From positions 4,682,763 to 4,746,762 of the forward strand of contig JAQFVV010000031.1 of NCBI GenBank assembly GCA_028023455.1: a DNA stretch of 64,000 nucleotides. Direction: 5' to 3'. This DNA comes from Epiperipatus broadwayi (Eukaryota > Onychophora > Udeonychophora > Euonychophora > Peripatidae). Below, piece after piece: positions 1 through 12,181 of the stretch (positions are counted from its first letter, which is position 1; every line of letters starts with the position of its first letter). The position numbers and the translations under genes are program-made. Below the pieces are notes generated by a model. The model ran no database searches and was not told the origin of the DNA. It saw nothing but the letters and a program-made list of their open reading frames with translations.

Positions 1-308
1 TTTGTCAACACTGCTGATAATTTGGAGTGAAATTAATTTATCAACCAGATGGAATATGGCACTTAAAAGTCATTAAACTCATAATTATTATACAAGGCTG
101 GAGACAACATTTCACTTTTAATGCTTTAATTGTGATAATTAAACAAGATTTAATATGTAATCTTTAAATTAAACATAAATCAATGTATAGGTGTTAAAAG
201 TGAGATGCTATCTCCGGCCTTATATAATTAATTTAACAACTCTTAAGTGCCATATTCCATCTGATTGATAAATTAATTTCACTCTCAATTATCAACAATG
301 TTGACAAA
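1..308. mobile_element. Foldback (hairpin) MITE-like element
   Basis: The left end, beginning TTTGTCAACA, returns as its reverse complement ending at 308. The two arms are about 115 bases each, with few mismatches, around a spacer of about 80 bases. There is no reading frame inside. A hairpin-type MITE or foldback element is the simplest explanation. The left boundary coincides with the window edge, so the element could extend further and no target duplication can be tested. Confidence 0.7.
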
Positions 309-796
309 GCTATGGCTTATAAATATCAGAGCTACAAGAATAGGTGGATTCATTCTATTCTTCATCCTTTGTTCAACATAAGAGTGCTTTTAAGTCATAG
401 CCTGGGGGAGGATAATTTTCTTCCTTTGTTTACATATAGTTTTAATAGCAATGTGTAAGTTGAGATCATGTGATATACTGTTGGTACAGTTTTTCTAATT
501 TCTTATATCTTATGAAAATTAAATACTAAGATTATTTAAAGGTAAATTCATTGAACTATTCCTATATAAAGTGATATATTAATTACTATTATAATTAAAG
601 AGATGAATGGAATTACTTTCATTATGATTGTATACATATATATGTTCTATATTGATATTGTGACTTTTAAAAGAAAAAAAAAATGGTTGTGATTAACATA
701 CTACAATTCATGATGATTCTAGTAGAAAAAAATGAGGATGAGCAAAACACTAGAAGGAAAACAACATGTAAATAATCACTAAATTTGAAAATAAAG
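309..796. other. Unassigned AT-rich DNA
   Basis: I see no exon-like frame, RNA gene or repeat structure here. It lies upstream of the last TMED exon and is probably intron of that gene. Confidence 0.4.
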
Positions 797-803
797 GTGA
801 CAA

Positions 804-895
804 TTATGTTGGTGGCCTAGTGATTTGCATAGCTGCCTTCCAAGCAGTTGGCTTGGGTTCGCTTCCCGGTCAAGGCGCATTTGACATATAAAAAA
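804..895 (+). mobile_element. tRNA-Gly(TCC)-derived mini-SINE
   Basis: A tRNA-like head occupies most of the element: an A-box-like stretch at 813-823, an anticodon arm whose seven-base loop CTTCCAA reads anticodon TCC between paired CTGC/GCAG arms, and a B box GGTTCGCTTCC at 856-866. It closely resembles eukaryotic tRNA-Gly(TCC). The acceptor ends no longer pair, so it is not a functional tRNA gene. About 15 bases of tail ending in an A run follow. The 7-base sequence GTGACAA at 797-803 and 896-902 is a plausible target-site duplication. A similar short element lies at 20564-20673. Confidence 0.7.
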
Positions 896-902
896 GTGAC
901 AA

Positions 903-1698
903 ATGTATAACATCATTATATCAAAATATTGAGCTAGACATATGTTAAATTTGCTATTTATTGTTATAAAGTATGAAATCTACTGATTGTCGGTGTTAAT
1001 TTACAGTCAGTTACTGAAGCCTATTTCGTTTGCAGTTTCACACATCTTGAAATATTATTGTTGAGTCATATTATTTTTTATATGAAAGAATTTTCATTTC
1101 AGACTAGATAAAAAATGAATTTTTTTTTCAGATTCTAATTAGGCCAAAATAATTTTCAGAAAGCTAATATAATCAATCAAATTGGTCATCTAATATTGAT
1201 AGTAAACAAGTATTTGACTAATCTTAATTAGAGAGAAAAACTGCTCAAACTCTCATTTCCTATCAAGTGAACAATCTTGATGAGCAATGCTTTCTATCTT
1301 CAGTATTTTTCAATGAGCAGTTGTTAGAACTTTTCCTTGCATTTGTCTATTTAATAGCTTCTTTTTTTTTTTAAATATGAAGAGATTATAATATAATTAA
1401 ATACTTGGAAGTGTACATAAGTAAAAATTAATTAACTTATATAATATATTAGAAAATATTTTATGGAAAATAGAGACAATTTCTAAATAACGAAAACAAA
1501 AACTGAAATAGTTTGCACTATTGAGTTTTTTAAAAGGCTGAAATTTAAATTTATGAAGTAACATTGTTGTTATAAAGATCAGTTAATAATTTATTTTTAT
1601 TTCTTAACACTTAATTCTGTTGTTTTTCTAAGCTTATTAACAGATGTTGTAAACATTATTTTATAATCTCAATGCACATTGTTTTATTTATATTTCAG
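903..1698 (+). other. Intron upstream of the last TMED exon
   Basis: No GOLD-type exon could be found on the plus strand between the SINE and the acceptor at 1698. The sequence is AT-rich and unstructured. The upstream TMED exons are presumably beyond the left edge. Confidence 0.45.
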
Positions 1699-1926
1699 AA
1701 AGTATTTAAGACTGTAGCTGAAAGATTGAGATCATCCAGACAGCATCTGAACCAAATCAATGGAAACTTAATTAGTGATGCAGCTCTAATATCCAATAGC
1801 CTGATTTCCATTAACAGATGGTCTTTATTAATCAGTGTCACAATAATTATCGTGGCAATTTTAGAAGTCTACTATGTAAAATATTTATTTCAAATTCCAC
1901 TATCAAAAAGAATTATAAAAAAATAA
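1699..1926 (+). CDS. p24/TMED family cargo receptor, last exon
   Basis: p24 proteins are type I membrane proteins that cycle between ER and Golgi in COPI/COPII vesicles and help sort cargo such as GPI-anchored proteins. Only the C-terminal 75 residues are in the window. They run in family order: a coiled-coil-like stretch with VAERLRSSRQHLNQIN, a membrane span (about WSLLISVTIIIVAILEVYYV) and a short cytosolic tail, KYLFQIPLSKRIIKK. The tail has the aromatic residue just after the membrane and a terminal KK, the usual COPI-binding features. The exon opens in phase 0 after a pyrimidine-rich TTTATATTTCAG acceptor, so an in-frame upstream ATG at 1672 lies in the intron and is not a start. Stop is TAA. 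It resembles TMED1/3/5-type tails most, but the subfamily is not settled. The second window copy has the same exon layout. Confidence 0.72.
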   Translation, partial: KVFKTVAERLRSSRQHLNQINGNLISDAALISNSLISINRWSLLISVTIIIVAILEVYYVKYLFQIPLSKRIIKK

Positions 1927-1983
1927 ATTTTAGATATCTTACTTTTTACAGAATTAAAACTAAAGATGTATTAAGTTTTTATA

Positions 1984-1989
1984 AATAAA
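1984..1989 (+). promoter_or_regulatory. Poly(A) signal of the plus-strand TMED gene
   Basis: A canonical AATAAA lies 58 bases after the TMED stop codon, in an AT-rich 3' UTR. Its position fits cleavage shortly downstream. Confidence 0.6.
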
Positions 1990-2502
1990 GACATATTATC
2001 GACTTTGTTTTTGGTATGTTTTTTCACTATACATATAGCGACAATAAAATGAGTTAGGCATTCATTCTCCAAGGCAGAGTGAGATTAGAAACTAGTAAAA
2101 ATGAAGTACTACGGTATTAAAAATATTAATTGATTAACACTGTAAATATATTAAAGTAGATTGATTTTTGTTTACACATATTGCAATTAATTAATATGTG
2201 AAGTTTTAATAAAAGAATTTCTGCTTTGTTATGTAATTGGGAAAATTGTATACTTTTATGCACTCTGCTCTAGAAATAGAATCAGTAAGTACACGTCAAA
2301 GAAGGTTGAGCTGATCATGTAATGTGAGTACCTAATCATGGGTCACAGCTTTTTCTATTGTCTGGGACATGTAAAACTCTAGCCCAACAGTTAAAATATC
2401 TAATGATCCCATGATCATCTTTTCCTATGTGTACACAAGCTGTTAATACAGTAGCAATCTCTCCTTATGTGCAAGCCTTAGTGATCAATGGATCTAAGAT
2501 GA
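1990..2502. other. Unassigned intergenic DNA
   Basis: No coding or RNA signal was seen downstream of the TMED poly(A) site. Confidence 0.4.
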
Positions 2503-2710
2503 TTTATATATAATATTCCTATCTAGTGCCTAATCATCCAATATCCCCAGATTAATTTCTAACTTGTGGCTTTCATCAGTGAGCCTTAGATCTGCAATCC
2601 TAAGATCTAAATGCTCTCAGATCCAAAGCTCCTCACTGATAAAAGCTATAAGTTAGAAACTAGTCTGGAGATATTGGATGAGCAGGTACTAGATAGGAAT
2701 TTTATACATA
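2503..2710. mobile_element. Hairpin MITE-like element
   Basis: Two arms of about 90 bases pair around a centre near 2605. For example ATTCCTATCTAGTGCC on the left matches the reverse complement of the stretch ending at 2700 on the right, with scattered mismatches. There is no reading frame. The termini are not sharp, because weak pairing continues outwards to about 2483 and 2720. Confidence 0.6.
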
Positions 2711-3724
2711 AACCATTGGTTACTTTAGTGGCACTATTATATGGAGAGTTTGATACTGAATTTTATTTAAGCTACAAAAACATTTAATAAGAATTAATAC
2801 AAATATAAAGAAAAAACTTCTTTAGAACAGTTGTTTTTCTTACAGGAAAAACTTCTTTAAAACAGTTGCTTTTTCTTACACTTATTTTAACTTGATGCAT
2901 TAACAAAAAAATAATAATTTTCAATTGATCTTATTGGTTCATCAGTTTTGTAAAGTCCTAATTTATAAATATTCAAGCCTTAAGCTACATTGGAATTATT
3001 TTTTAACCCTTGATGCACCAGTTATCATTTGACCAACTGGATTGCTTAAAAATTGATTTTATTCCCTAATTGAAAACAGCTAAAAATCTATTTACTATAT
3101 CATTAAATAGTTAGCTAGAGCAATAAAAAAAAATCTAATTTAATTTCGTTTGGAAATGCTGATAGATAGACAATATGTCCATATTCTTGAAGCCTAATAT
3201 CCCCCCATGATGTAGTCAATATATACATGAGAGTCAGCTTATAAAACCTCCATCTATAATGCTAAGCAAAGAAAATACACAGGCTTGAATATTGAAAATT
3301 AAATATAATCCAAAATATATATAAAGAGTATAACCTGAAAGACAAAATGAAATCACTTCTAAGAAAGATTCAGAACCGAGAATTCTCCCTGCTCATAATT
3401 TTTGTTTTATTTTATATATGCATTGATTCATGGATAAAGCTATGTATAAATATACTTTCATAACTCTAGATGACACTATTTTCATACTATCTAACACTAT
3501 TTTAAGATTTTTATTTTCGTAAACTTTCATTAGAATAAAATAGTGTGCTTCTTTTAAAATTTGTATTTAAATATTTTATTACACTATTTATTACTTTTTA
3601 TATAATCTCTGAATTAATTATAATTTGTGTTTTGATTACAAGAATTCAATGATTTATTTATATACACCTAAAAATTTCATGTTGAAACTGAATATCATCT
3701 AGGATACACCATTAGATGTGTCAA
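2711..3724. other. Unassigned AT-rich DNA
   Basis: No gene, RNA or clear repeat was recognised in about 1 kb between the hairpin element and the (ATT)n tract. Confidence 0.4.
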
Positions 3725-3762
3725 TATTATTATTATTATTATTATTATTAGATTATTATTAT

Positions 3763-3766
<4 letters not shown>
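3725..3766. repeat. (ATT)n microsatellite, downstream flank of the non-LTR element
   Basis: A short ATT array with one GATT interruption lies directly outside the poly(T) tract that ends the minus-strand retroelement. The same ATT motif forms a longer array at the other end (9287-9408), suggesting that the element inserted into a pre-existing ATT array. Confidence 0.7.

Positions 3767-3809
<43 letters not shown>
3767..3809 (-). repeat. Poly(A) tail of the non-LTR element
   Basis: About 43 consecutive T on the plus strand, read as poly(A) on the element's strand, followed inwards by A/T-rich 3' UTR. Its position and strand fit target-primed reverse transcription. Confidence 0.7.
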
Positions 3810-3811
<2 letters not shown>

Positions 3812-4450
3812 TTTATTATTTTTTATTATTTTTGAGAGGGAAAGATATTTAAACATTGTTAAGGGGGGTGCAAATACATATATATACATTACATTTGTGA
3901 GCATTGCTTGCTGAAATCAGACTTCTCAAAAGTCTTGGGTTATCATTGTTCAATTTGCAAACCTCAACTTGTATGCCTATTGCAGCATTGGGTTTAGTTT
4001 GCTTTCCAGTGTTTGAGTTCTGATTTTGTTGTTACTGTCCTCTATATTAATAGTATGCAGTCAAAGACAACATTCTCTGTATTTTTATTTGTAAATACAT
4101 GTCACATCTTTTTTAGAAAAATATTGGTTGATGACACAGATTGTTGGTTATTAGGGGCCATCTTAGAGGTTTGATTGTTGTGTTATCAGTGATCAGGTTG
4201 CTGCATAGATGTCTGGATGTAAAATTTTATTGTCTCTGGCTTGTAATTTTCCAGTTTGGTATTGAAAGTTGATGGATGTCGCCTTGTGTTGTTACCTAAG
4301 GTGAATGTGCATCTATTGTACTGGTATGCATAAAGCTCAAAAGTGGCTGGACGGGCTGATGGAATAGAGGCTTTGCAATATGAATTAAAGATTGTTGAAG
4401 GGTTGTGTTAGATTGTCTATATGTTCCTGTCACAATAAAGTGAATTCTGT

Positions 4451-4669
4451 CTAGTGCTGGATAAAGATAGAATAGATGTTGCTGTGTTTCTTCAGCCCTG
4501 TGACACAGGAAACAAAAAGATCTATGTTAGTATATAGTCTTCGGTATCTCAGAAAATATGTTGTGGGTAGTGCATGTAGATTTAGTCTCAGCAAAAAATC
4601 AAAATACTTTTGCTCCAGAGACCATTTTTTAAACTTATAGAGTAATTGTAGATTGTTGATTTTAAGCAT
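4451..4669 (-). pseudogene. C-terminal region of the non-LTR ORF2
   Basis: This frame carries LRLNLHALPT followed by a segment rich in Cys and His. Together they resemble the region after the RT in L1/Tx1-type ORF2 proteins, which ends in a Cys/His-rich motif. It is separated from the RT frame by about 370 bases with stops and frameshifts, so it is only a fragment of the original ORF2. Assignment is by motif and position, not by alignment. Confidence 0.5.
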
Positions 4670-5036
4670 TGTCAGATTGGTGTCGTGGCTTGGATTTGGA
4701 TGGATTAATGAATAAATTTGCCAATATAAATGCTTGATATTGTCTGAAGAGATATCTGTGATGTGGTTTTTACATAATTGATCATTGATGATAGTTGGTC
4801 ATAGGCAGGGGATGGCCTATCTGTTGGTGTTATTTGAAGTAGGTATTCAAGCATTGGAAAGTGTTTAACTGTGGATGCTATTAGGTTTGTGGTCTTCTGT
4901 AGATAAAAAATATAAATACTATGAAGTCCTAGTCCATTGTGAATGGGTGGTCTGGTAAGTTGTTTTGCAAATATTGACAGTTTTCCTCTGCCACAAGAGC
5001 TTATTACATAGAAAAGAGATTTTGTTTATAAAACCT

Positions 5037-6130
5037 TTAAAAAAGTGATAATGGGTGAGTAATAGGTGATTTTGTTATGGCTAATGGGTTAAACAGCTGG
5101 ATCTTGCAATATATTGAAAGATATGCCTTTGAGAGTGAAGTATTAATTCGATCTGTTTCTTCTTTGAGTTTGTTTTGGATCTTGACCCTCATTGCGCTTG
5201 CACTCATATAAAAGGGAAATCCCAGAAAAGCAGATGGCTTTTCCTCATATATGCCTATACATTGCTTTGCATTATAAAGAGACCAAACTGCAGTCTTATT
5301 TAGACTGATCCTGAGTTTGTGTGTAGCTGCAAATTTTTGTATTATTGCATGCAAGGCCAGTAGGTGTTTTTTAGATGGGAGGAAGACAGTTATGTCAGCC
5401 ATATAACCGATACATGTTATCTTCTGAGATGTGTTTGGTATTTGTATGTCAATGAATGTTTGCTGGATTTTTACTAATAAAGGGTTGATGTAGAAAGTGA
5501 AAAGTAAAGCACTCAGGGAGGATCCTTGTGAGATTGATTGTGTTGGAATAAAAGATTCAAGATTTTTGCCACTGAGTGTAATATATATATATATATATAT
5601 ATCCCAATTTAACAACAAGCTGGTATATAAAAGAGTACGAGGTATTGTGGTGGCAGCCAACATTTTAATTAATATCTTGATTGCCACAGAATCAAAAGCT
5701 GACTCAATGTCTATTTGAACTGCAACTGGGCTGTATTTTTTACTGCCTTAGGTACTGAGTCCAATACAGCTTTGAAAAGAAGTGCTGCCTGTTCTGTAGA
5801 TGATTGCTTTCTTGCAAACTGATATGGTGAAATCAACGGAAGCAGATATGGCTCAATCTTGTCTTTAGTGACTTTCTCAATGATCTTGATGGCTATTGGG
5901 CCCATGTAGATATGCTGAATGTTATTAAGGGTGATTATTGGAGATGGTTTCTTATTAAATGGCACTATTGCAATTGGATAAAGATTTTCAATGTTGTATA
6001 TTTTTTGTGAGAGATAGTTTGCACGATTACATAACACTTGAGTAGTTGTATGGCTAAGATGCTCATACACAAATTTTGGTATGCCATGAGTGCCTGGATG
6101 ACATGCATTGGGCAGAATGGCAAGCTTCAA
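5037..6130 (-). pseudogene. Reverse transcriptase domain of the non-LTR element, disrupted
   Basis: The domain is split between two adjoining frames, 6130-5711 and 5687-5037. The first has the finger motifs GIPKFVYEHL, YPIAIVPFNKK and SPYQFARKQSSTEQA. The second has the palm motif SISQGSSLSALLFTFYI, followed by GYMADITVFL where active elements have a Y-x-D-D-type box; here one of the paired aspartates is lost. A (TA)n expansion at about 5579-5602 inserts a Tyr-Ile run between the motifs. The family normally copies its own RNA at a nicked chromosomal site, but this copy cannot be active. Confidence 0.75.
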
Positions 6131-6660
6131 AGCAAATTCATTAGAGGTAAATGGTGTATTTGTTTCAGGTGATCCAAAATAATTGGAGGGGTGAGTTGAA
6201 AAGTTGATGTGTCTGAAGCTTCTGTTTTAAATGCTTGTAAATATGTTCAATCATGTTATGTGCTGCATGTATAGTTGTTACAATTTGAAATGTCATAGGC
6301 ACACTAATGGTGGAGGGAAAACCCAAGGCCCACCTGATGTAGCCTCTAGTCCATGTATATTGTTGACTAAGGCAGACTTTGCTTTTTTTGATAGCTAGGT
6401 AGTCTTTAAGTGCTGCACATGTGTTGTCATATGCCTCGGTGAGCTTATATATATGCTGATATGTACTTTGAGTGGGTTAGACATTGTTATCCTCTTGTGT
6501 AGTTCATCTGCCAGAGCTAATAGCCTGGAGGGTGGTTTTTTCTGATGACATGATCAATATTGAATGAAAGTATATTTATGTATGCCTGATATTTCTGCAC
6601 AGCACTTAATTGTAGTCCTTCAAGTTTATGGAGCATAATATATGTTTCAGAAAAAAGGGA

Positions 6661-7120
6661 TTATGGAGTGGATGCTTGTATTAGAATTCTCATTGTTTTT
6701 CCAAGTGGTAGTGAAGTTGGCTGAATTTCAGTTAGATCAAGTTTTGCAGTTTGAGCAGAGTGATCTGAGAATGGGGATGGATTGAGCTTGAGGCTGAAGT
6801 AATGGTACAGCATTGGCAAATAGAAGCAAAGGTCATTTAAAGATATGTGTTGGTTATTATGGAATATTACTGTGTGTGGTGGTAGAAAGCCCTCAGCACT
6901 CATGAGTGGTATTGCAATTTGATACAGCCATTGAGATGAAGTCTGTGTACTTCATGTTAAAATCTCCCATGATGATAGTCAGGTAAAGAGTTGATGCTAG
7001 CAGTGAGTTGATGGTGAGTATGATGTTGATATGATGATGTTTCCAGGTGGGATGTAGGCGAAAACTATGTTGAGAGTGGTTGCATGGTGATGAAATGTTG
7101 CTATCAACAAGTTTGTATCA

Positions 7121-7151
<31 letters not shown>

Positions 7152-7153
7152 GA

Positions 7154-7191
<38 letters not shown>

Positions 7192-7450
7192 TCTGAATGA
7201 TGTGAATGGGAAAATTGGGGTTATTAGTAGGCCAGTTCCACCCACAGGTGATGACATGTCCCTGGAGCATGCAAAGAAGCCTTCAGTGTAAAGATTGCAC
7301 TGTTGGGTCAATCTGTGATCTGCTATATATTTTTGTTTCCAGAAGTCCTAATATATGTGTCTTTGTAATTTTGATCCATTCTCTAAGTTGATGTAGTTTA
7401 TTTGCTGAGTTTAAAGCCTGCACATTAAAAGCTGTTATTTTGACCTTCAT
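6661..7450 (-). pseudogene. Apurinic-type endonuclease domain of the non-LTR element, disrupted
   Basis: The start is clear: an ATG at 7450 opens a frame with ITAFNVQALN and, about 30 residues on, LGLLETK, which contains the glutamate motif of APE-type endonucleases. A (TA)n hairpin at 7120-7198 breaks the middle. The C-terminal frame 6903-6661 contains a SDHS motif matching the family's last catalytic His. The enzyme would nick the target DNA to prime reverse transcription, but this copy has lost an intact frame. Confidence 0.65.
7120..7198. repeat. (TA)n tract with palindromic flanks
   Basis: Two TA runs are separated and closed by an inverted pair: ATTCAGAATCA at 7147-7157 and its exact complement at 7188-7198. 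The pair flanks a TA core of about 30 bases. It sits inside the endonuclease region of the dead retroelement and disrupts it. Confidence 0.8.
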
Positions 7451-7716
7451 TATGGTTGTAATTTTAAGGTTGTTCCATTTCAAAATAAGTTAGTGGCTGG
7501 TTTTCATTGTATGAGCTGTACATTGTTGGAGTTTCGTTGGTTAGTTAAATAGGAGTGATGACCATTGGTGACCAGTCATCCAATTGAATTCTGGTTAATG
7601 ATGATGCAGTGATGTACTCTTCTGTTTTTGAGTTGTTGTGCTCTTCAGTTTTTGTTTTTTTATTGTTTTTGCTTTTTTAGGGGCGACCTGGCTCTTTTTT
7701 TTCTATTGTACTTACT

Positions 7717-9274
7717 TCAACTTGTACTTACTTCAACTTGTGGAAGAAGTGGCATGATTGCTTCCATGATATATGTTGATGTGTTATTTTTAATAGTATG
7801 TGTGATGTTTGTTCTATTGGTACTTTGTGTTTCACTGTAAGTGCTTTGTGATATTTCAGTTGGGTTGATATTTGAATCATTCATGCATTGTATGTTTTGA
7901 CAGTTGCTTGTGCTATTTTGAGCTGCTTGTGTGACATTTGGATTTAAGTGCTGCATTCTGTTTGGTTCATTTATACTGTTATTTTGGTTTTTTGTAGTTT
8001 GATCTATGAGAGGTAGTAATAGCAGTTCTTCAGATGAAGAACTTGTTTGCATCTGGTTATTCATATCTGAATTTATCTTGACTATGTGTGTGTGACTGAT
8101 ATCTTCAGTTTGTGTATGGTTGAGCTGATTATTTGTCTGTTGTGATTGTAGACTCTTTCTGTTATCACATTGTTTTTTCAGATGGTCACTGTTTAGTTCA
8201 TCTATGTTTTTGTTTTTTGTTTTCATTAGAATTTTGATTAGTGAGAGGGAGATGGAGAAGTTGTTTGCATATTGTTGTAAATATTTGGATTTATGCTATC
8301 ATTATGCATATGGTTCCTGTTTTCAGTATGTGTGTGGTCGAGCACTTCATTTTTTTTTTGTGATTGTGGATTATTTTTGTGTCACATTTTATTGCCAAGT
8401 GGCCTCGCTTCCCACATGTGTAACATATGGGTTTAAGCCCTCTTATGAAGAGGCTCGGCATGGTTTCCTGAACTACAAAGTGTGTAGAAATATTGTTTGG
8501 ATCTATTTCTGGATGCAATCTCAGCTTGAAATCAATGCTGTTGCTGTATACCAGTACTGGTGTATCTTTCAGATAAATTGGGTTGAATGCCACGACTTTA
8601 CCAAATAGCTGCATCATTTTCTGAAAGATTTTGATGTCATTTCCAAGTATGCATTCTTGATTATGCCAGTAATCTGATTATGTTGATCAGCATCTACTGC
8701 AATGAGTGCATAGTTACCTAAAGTTTTAATGGTGGTTTGAAACCGGATTTTTTGGTTTTCTTGATAAAATTCGAGGGTTAATTATCGTGAGTTAGGATGA
8801 TCAGCAATCCTTAATATGCTATCCCAAAGGCCATGTAGTGTTATTGCTTCATAAAGCAAATTTCTAGAAAATTTATATAGCAATAAATTTGCATCTGTAG
8901 CTGAAAATGTTATTGAACGAGGAGAAAACAATCTTTTGAATGACGTATGAAGGCCATGTGGGACCGTATTATTAAACCGTTCACATATTAGTTTTAAATC
9001 ATCATAATTCCACTGAAGCGGTATGGAGGGATTGATTTTCTTGGGTTTGTATATCTAACTGCAAAATATCATTAGTATTTATTTTTCAGAAGCAATGGAA
9101 AATTTTATTTTTTTCTGAAATTGCAACTTGATTGTGTTCTTTTTGTTGTAAATTATTTTTTTCCGAATGCTTTCTTGTAAATTATTTTTTGCTATGTTGG
9201 CATATGTTTTTGCTTCATCTGTAATTTGCATAGACTTGGATAGTATATTGGCGACGTTCTGTTGGTCACATGAC
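7717..9274 (-). pseudogene. ORF1 (nucleic-acid-binding protein) of the non-LTR element, disrupted
   Basis: An apparent start beside the (ATT)n array gives MTPWSCDQQNVANILSK, followed by TYANIAKNN. A long, mostly open stretch at about 9026-8620 resembles an ORF1 RNA-binding region. Next comes a retroviral-type zinc knuckle, CYTCGKRGHLAIKC (C-x2-C-x4-H-x4-C), within the frame 8617-8291. A low-complexity Asn/Ser/Gln/Thr-rich frame follows (8226-7717). At least one stop and several frameshifts interrupt it. ORF1 proteins coat the element's RNA; the knuckle-bearing type is usual in L1/Tx1 and related clades. Confidence 0.65.
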
Positions 9275-9284
9275 CAGGGGGTCA

Positions 9285-10395
<1,111 letters not shown>

Positions 10396-10894
10396 AATCT
10401 GATGCATTTTAATAAATATTCTTCTAGATATCTCAATATCCTGGATCTATATTTTGATGGTTTTACATTTTAGTCATAGAAATATTTATCGAATCAACTG
10501 TCTTCATTAATCTACAAATCTAAAGCATAATAGAACTCATATACATCCGATTAAATCTAGTTTTTGTTGTTGTTTTTTTTTTTTATTGATTTAAACTCAA
10601 TGTTCACTATAAATGAGTTGTAATTATCTTAATAAAGATTTTATATAAAACTAGCGTAAAATTGATAGACATGTAATTTCTAATATTTTTTTAATCATTG
10701 TTTTTAAAATATTAATATTACAACTGTGTTTTAAAGTAATCTAGTACATTTTTATTATCTAGACATTTTCTATATAACCATACCAATAATTTAATATTTC
10801 ATCTACTTTTTTTAAAATATCAATAACAATTCAATCATTTCCTGAAGTTTTCTCTTCTTCATATGAGTTTTATTATGCTTTAGATTTGTAGATT

Positions 10895-11757
10895 ATAAAT
10901 TGCAATTATAATTTTCAAATTGCACCCAAAGAATTATTTAAATAATAAGTGTAATAATGCTTAGGGCTAAATGGGTTTACATATAAATTGTAATCTTTCC
11001 TTCTGGTTCTTCAACACCTCTACCCTAGCTTTTTTTTTTTACCATCTACTTACTAGCTCAATAATAAACAATCAGGTATAACAATAATAAAGTATAAGAC
11101 TTTTTTTTTTTTTAAGTGTCATATCATCGGCCGGGACGCGAACCCGCAACCCGGGCAACTGCCTGCAAGTGCAAGTCTAAGACTTTTTAAGTCATTTATT
11201 CATGTTATACCAAAATTTATAGCATTACTATTATCTAAATTATAAATTTAAAATTTTGGAGCTATAATAAACATTTTTTATTCTATTCCTAACATGGATA
11301 ACCAATCAAAAGATTACAATATATATGTATATTTTAAAATTCATTGAAAAGAATTGAATATCTAAATTTTTATAAAATAGTACAAAAACGAGTTAATAAT
11401 AATATTAAAAAATATAATTGTGAATTGGCAAGGACAGCTGTAGAAGAGAATAAAAGTTTCAAAAAGTATAGAACATTTTGATGCTGAAGAAAAGTTGTTT
11501 CAGCATATAGAAAAAAGGATAGAACTTTTATTAAAAAAAGGTATGGTATCATAAAATCTGTATAAACATATAGTAATAAAGAACAAGTAAACAAAGTAAT
11601 TACTATAATTACTCATTTTCTGTGTTATTTAACATTTTAAATAAAGAGGTGAAACGTGCAATAAATTTATGAAGAAGAGAAAACTTCAGGAAATGATTGA
11701 ATTATTATTGATATTTTAAAAAAAGTAGATGAAATATTAAATTATTGGTATGGTTAT
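10895..11757. repeat. Left copy of an inverted duplication bracketing the long LTR element
   Basis: This block matches the reverse complement of 19981-20880, so the 7.8 kb LTR element lies between inverted copies. It overlaps the loop and part of the right arm of the 10396-12132 repeat. It includes a damaged SINE copy at about 11107-11166 (minus strand). Confidence 0.85.
11107..11166 (-). mobile_element. 5'-truncated tRNA-derived mini-SINE
   Basis: The B-box region GGTTCGCGTCC, the GATGATATGACACTT tail and the A run are present, but the A-box head found in the matching copy at 20564-20673 is missing. It lies inside the inverted duplication, so it is the same insertion event copied and then truncated. 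Confidence 0.7.
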
Positions 11758-12181
11758 ATAGAAAATGTTCTAGATAATAAAAATGTACTAGATTACTTTA
11801 AAACACAGTTGTAATATTAATATTTTAAAAACAATGATTAAAAAAATATTAGAAATTACATGTCTATCAATTTTACGCTAGTTTTATATAAAATCTTTAT
11901 TAAGATAATTACAACTCATTTATAGTGAACATTGAGTTTAAATCAATAAAAAAATACAACAACAAAAACTAGATTTAATCGGATGTATATGAGTTCTATT
12001 ATCTTTAGATTTGTAGATTAATGAAGACAGTTGATTCGATAAATATTTCTATGACTAAAATGTAAGACCATCAAAATATAGATCCAGGATATTGAGATAT
12101 CTAGAAGAATATTTATTAAAATGCATCAGATTATATTAAATTATTGGTATGGTTATATAGAAAATGTCTAGATAATAAAAA

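Larger units (their letters stand above)
3767..9281 (-). mobile_element. L1/Tx1-like non-LTR retrotransposon, decayed
   Basis: Reading on the minus strand from 9281 to 3767, the parts come in the order expected for a two-ORF non-LTR element: an ORF1 with a CCHC knuckle (about 9274-7717), an apurinic-type endonuclease (7450-6661), a reverse transcriptase (6130-5037), a C-terminal region (about 4700-4450) and a 3' poly(A) tract seen as poly(T) at 3767-3809. Frames are broken repeatedly, two (TA)n expansions lie within coding sequence, and the RT active-site box is altered, so it is dead. The ORF1 knuckle and the LNLHALPT-type C-terminal motif suggest the L1/Tx1 group; the clade is inferred. Its 5' end abuts the (ATT)n array at about 9282 with little or no 5' UTR, so it may be 5'-truncated. 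Confidence 0.75.
10396..12132. repeat. Long inverted repeat, arms of about 465 bases
   Basis: The left arm 10396-10862 returns as its reverse complement at 11669-12132, with high identity and small indels, around an 806-base loop. Next to the left arm, 10861-10893 is a second inverted copy of a piece of the same arm (about 10511-10545), so the locus has been rearranged more than once. The 12133-12181 stretch just outside repeats about 50 bases of 11732-11786 directly. No coding sequence was found. Confidence 0.85.

Noticed and set aside
804-895. Functional tRNA-Gly gene
   Set aside because: The anticodon arm and B box are good but the acceptor ends do not pair, and an A-tailed extension and target duplication fit a SINE better.
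3695-3904. Lys/Asn-rich minus-strand frame
   Set aside because: It is the translated poly(A) and ATT tract at the 3' end of the retroelement.
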